A DNA stretch of 64,000 bases, taken from positions 62,001 to 126,000 of the forward strand of contig CAIJFT010000066.1 of the NCBI GenBank assembly GCA_903820035.1, in the 5' to 3' direction. The notes beneath the pieces were generated by a model, which saw only the letters and a program-made list of their open reading frames with translations, did not search any database and was not told where the DNA came from. The translations under genes and the position numbers were made by a program. Below, in pieces: positions 62,160 to 64,000 of this stretch (position 1 is the stretch's first letter; each line of letters starts with the position of its first letter). The stretch is from an uncultured Opitutia bacterium. GTDB lineage: Bacteria; Verrucomicrobiota; Verrucomicrobiia; Opitutales; Opitutaceae.

Positions 62160-62609
62160 ATGAACCCCGCCATCCGCCACTTCGTTCAGATTGCCGACGC
62201 CCTGCGCGAGCCCAACGCGTGGACCAACAACGAGTGGCTCTGCCGCCCCGACATTGTCGCGGCGGAGCAACTCCTGCTGGTCCGCGCCAACATGGATCCG
62301 ATGCACTGCCATCCTTTCCATTACCACCCCCACCGTGAGGAGATCATCTACGTGATCTATGGCCGGGCCGAGCAGTGGGTCGGGAACGAGCACCGCATTT
62401 TGCGCGCCGGCGAGATGGCGCACATCCCCGCGGGCACGATCCACGCCACGTACAACCCGCACGCCGAGCCCCTGGTGTTTCTCGCGATCCTCTCCCCCGC
62501 CAAGCTCCCGCCCGATCAGGCCGCCGCGCCCGATCCCTGCGATGTGTCCCAACAGGAGCCTTGGGCCTCGATTCGCCAAGGCCTGCGGGCATGCGCGACG
62601 AACGCCTGA
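62160..62609 (+). CDS. cupin-domain protein
   Basis: A 149-residue single-domain cupin. The metal motif is visible as HCHPFHYHPHREEIIYVIYG (two to three His and a Glu) with the second motif GEMAHIPAGTIHATYN. Such small cupins act as sugar isomerases, epimerases, dioxygenases or ligand binders. It lies 51 bp after the PEP-hydrolase-family gene and 157 bp before the ThuA/PQQ-type gene on the same strand, so it probably shares their pathway. No specific function can be assigned. Confidence 0.85.
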   Translation: MNPAIRHFVQIADALREPNAWTNNEWLCRPDIVAAEQLLLVRANMDPMHCHPFHYHPHREEIIYVIYGRAEQWVGNEHRILRAGEMAHIPAGTIHATYNPHAEPLVFLAILSPAKLPPDQAAAPDPCDVSQQEPWASIRQGLRACATNA

Positions 62610-62679
62610 TTTCGGTAATCGGTGAGCAGCAAACGGCGGCGCTCCGATTCCCCTCTCCCCGCCTTCCGATCTCTGACGT

Positions 62680-62760
62680 TTGATTTCTGACCTCCGACCT
62701 CTGAACCCCGATCAACGCCTCCTCCCCCTCCCCTTCACTCTCCCTTTCCCTTTCACGCAC
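62680..62760 (+). other. pyrimidine-rich leader tract
   Basis: The DNA just before the ThuA/PQQ-type gene is strongly pyrimidine-rich on the plus strand, with reiterated units such as TTTCTGACCTCCGACCTCTG and CTCCCTTTCCCTTTC. It ends 6 bp before the ATG. It is unlike the surrounding DNA and may be a repeat-derived spacer or an unstructured leader. Confidence 0.4.
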
Positions 62761-62766
62761 CTCACC

Positions 62767-64000
62767 ATGAACCGTCTCCTCACGTTCTTGCTCCTCTGCA
62801 CCGCCGTCCTGGCCGCCGCGGCCGACGCCCCGCTGCGCATTTATCTGCGCTCCGGCCCGAAATCGCACGGACCGGGCGCCCACGACTACCCCCGGTTCCT
62901 CACCGAGTGGGTGCCGCTGCTCAACGCCCGCGGCGCGCAGACCACCGGCGGCAACACCTTCCCGACGGCGGACCAGTTCGCCGCGATCGACGTGCTGATT
63001 CTCCACGCGCAGGAGGCCGGCAACATTCCCGACGCCACCGACCGCGCCAACCTTGAGGCGTTCCTCAAGCGCGGCGGCGGACTCGTCACGATCCACGCCG
63101 GCGCCGTCTCGCGCGACCCGGAGTGGTTCAAGTCCATCATCGGCGGCTCGTGGCGCAACGGCACCACCAAGTGGCTCGAGGCCCCGATGCACCTCTACTT
63201 CACCGATCGCGACCATCCGATCACGCGCGAGGTCTCCAACTGGAGCATGCACGACGAGATCTACTACGACATGGAGGTCCTCCCCGAGGTCCGCGTGCTC
63301 GCCACCGCCTACACCCCCAAGGCCATCGACACCGGTGGCAAGGGCAACCGGGAAGCCCAGGCCCGCGCGGCCGAGGCCGTCGCCCTGCGCAAGGGCGTGA
63401 ACATTTACGACATCCAGCCGCAGATGTGGACGTACGAGCGCACCATCGCCGGCGGCACCAAGGGCTACCGCAGCTTCGTCTCCATCCCGGGCCACCTGTA
63501 CGAAAACTTCAACCGCCCCAACTACCGCGCCATTCTGCTCCGCGGCATCGCCTGGGCCGGCCAGCGCGCCAACGTGAACGAGCTCTGCAAGGCCGACGAA
63601 CTGGGCGACACCCTGCGCTACCCCGAGGGCGGACCGACGCATCCCGCCAAGGCCGCGGCCAAGATCGAACTGCACCCCGACTTCAAAATCGCCCTCGTGG
63701 CATCCGAGCCGCTCATCAACAAGGTCATGAACCTCGATTGGGATGAAAAGGGCCGCCTCTGGGTCTGCGAAACGCCCGAGTACCCCAACGGCCGTCGCGC
63801 GCCCAATTCCGCCCCGTGGAAGGACAGTGGTTCACTCCGCGGCGCCCAGACCGAACGCACGCCCGAAGATCGCATTTCGATCCTGACCGACACCGACGGC
63901 GACGGCATCATGGACACCAAGAAGGTGTTTGCCGACAAACTCGAGTTGGTGACGAGCTTCGTGTTCTACAAAAACGGCGTCATCGCCGCGGCCGCACCCG
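62767..64000 (+). CDS. ThuA-domain / PQQ-type propeller protein, N-terminal part
   Basis: The gene runs off the right edge; 411 codons are visible. A signal peptide (residues 1-19) is followed by a ThuA-like domain (about 24-285; LRSGPKSHGPGAHDY, DVLILHAQEAGN, GGGLVTIHAGAVSRDPEWF, HDEIYYDMEVLPEVRVLATA, SIPGHLYENFNRPNYRAILL). After a linker the membrane-bound-dehydrogenase-type propeller begins at about 305 (DFKIALVASEPLINKVMNLD, GRLWVCETPEYPNG, DRISILTDTDGDGIMD). Such ThuA-propeller-cytochrome proteins are a PVC trademark and are thought to oxidise sugars. A C-terminal heme domain is likely beyond the edge. It follows the cupin gene and may belong to the same unit. Confidence 0.9.
   Translation, partial: MNRLLTFLLLCTAVLAAAADAPLRIYLRSGPKSHGPGAHDYPRFLTEWVPLLNARGAQTTGGNTFPTADQFAAIDVLILHAQEAGNIPDATDRANLEAFLKRGGGLVTIHAGAVSRDPEWFKSIIGGSWRNGTTKWLEAPMHLYFTDRDHPITREVSNWSMHDEIYYDMEVLPEVRVLATAYTPKAIDTGGKGNREAQARAAEAVALRKGVNIYDIQPQMWTYERTIAGGTKGYRSFVSIPGHLYENFNRPNYRAILLRGIAWAGQRANVNELCKADELGDTLRYPEGGPTHPAKAAAKIELHPDFKIALVASEPLINKVMNLDWDEKGRLWVCETPEYPNGRRAPNSAPWKDSGSLRGAQTERTPEDRISILTDTDGDGIMDTKKVFADKLELVTSFVFYKNGVIAAAAP

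Noticed and set aside
1-64000. tRNA, rRNA, CRISPR arrays, phage or transposase genes.
   Set aside because: I looked for cloverleaf-like segments, repeated spacers, and integrase or transposase motifs and found none that could be supported.

Overview
The window looks like chromosomal DNA of a verrucomicrobium, most probably of the Opitutaceae. It is GC-rich and almost fully coding. It carries several protein types typical of the PVC group: a PSD1/DUF1549 planctomycete-type cytochrome, ThuA fused to a PQQ-type propeller, Pirellula-type heme-binding domains and Tat-exported Gfo/Idh/MocA proteins. It also encodes five TonB-dependent receptors. The taxonomic assignment is inferred from family content, not from a marker gene. 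I saw no rRNA, tRNA, CRISPR array, phage or insertion sequence.

Region 1 (1-13.5 kb) is a hexuronate utilisation locus. A minus-strand operon runs TonB receptor, Gfo/Idh oxidoreductase, secreted clan-A glycoside hydrolase, ACS-type MFS transporter, glucuronate isomerase (uxaC) and SDR-type fructuronate reductase (uxuB). A divergent plus-strand operon encodes an IclR regulator, mannonate dehydratase (uxuA) and an RraA-like protein. Together they would import, cleave and isomerise uronides down to 2-keto-3-deoxygluconate. A 24-bp imperfect palindrome between the two operons is a good operator candidate. A truncated PSD1 cytochrome gene lies at the left edge.

Region 2 (13.6-25.1 kb) has a minus-strand group: a DUF4962/heparinase-II/III-like lyase, a Tat-exported Gfo/Idh protein and an N,N-dimethylformamidase-like protein. 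Divergent from it are two large secreted c-type-cytochrome propeller proteins. Region 3 (25.2-28.3 kb) has an exported DNA/RNA nuclease, an alpha/beta hydrolase and a lineage-specific secreted protein.

Region 4 (28.4-46.6 kb) appears devoted to glycerophosphodiesters and other organic phosphates. It has two secreted glycerophosphodiester phosphodiesterases, two GlpT/UhpC-type MFS transporters, three TonB receptors and a phytase-like esterase. It also has an unusual NADAR-domain protein with an export signal, and an ECF sigma/FecR pair beside the only receptor that has an STN signalling domain. A rho-independent terminator closes the last unit.

Region 5 (46.9-54.2 kb) is housekeeping: a fused 2-oxoacid dehydrogenase E1, kdsC-lptC-lptA-lptB (Kdo and LPS export), hprK, rph and a small membrane protein. 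Region 6 (54.3-64 kb) is another catabolic island: a tandem alpha/beta hydrolase whose first domain has lost its serine, a TonB receptor, an AraC regulator, a PEP-hydrolase-family TIM barrel, a cupin and a ThuA/PQQ-type protein running off the right edge.

Intergenic DNA carries several families of palindromic repeats, notably a ~71-76 bp GTAGGCCCG-ended element (three copies). Long inverted repeats sit at three of the convergent gene junctions.
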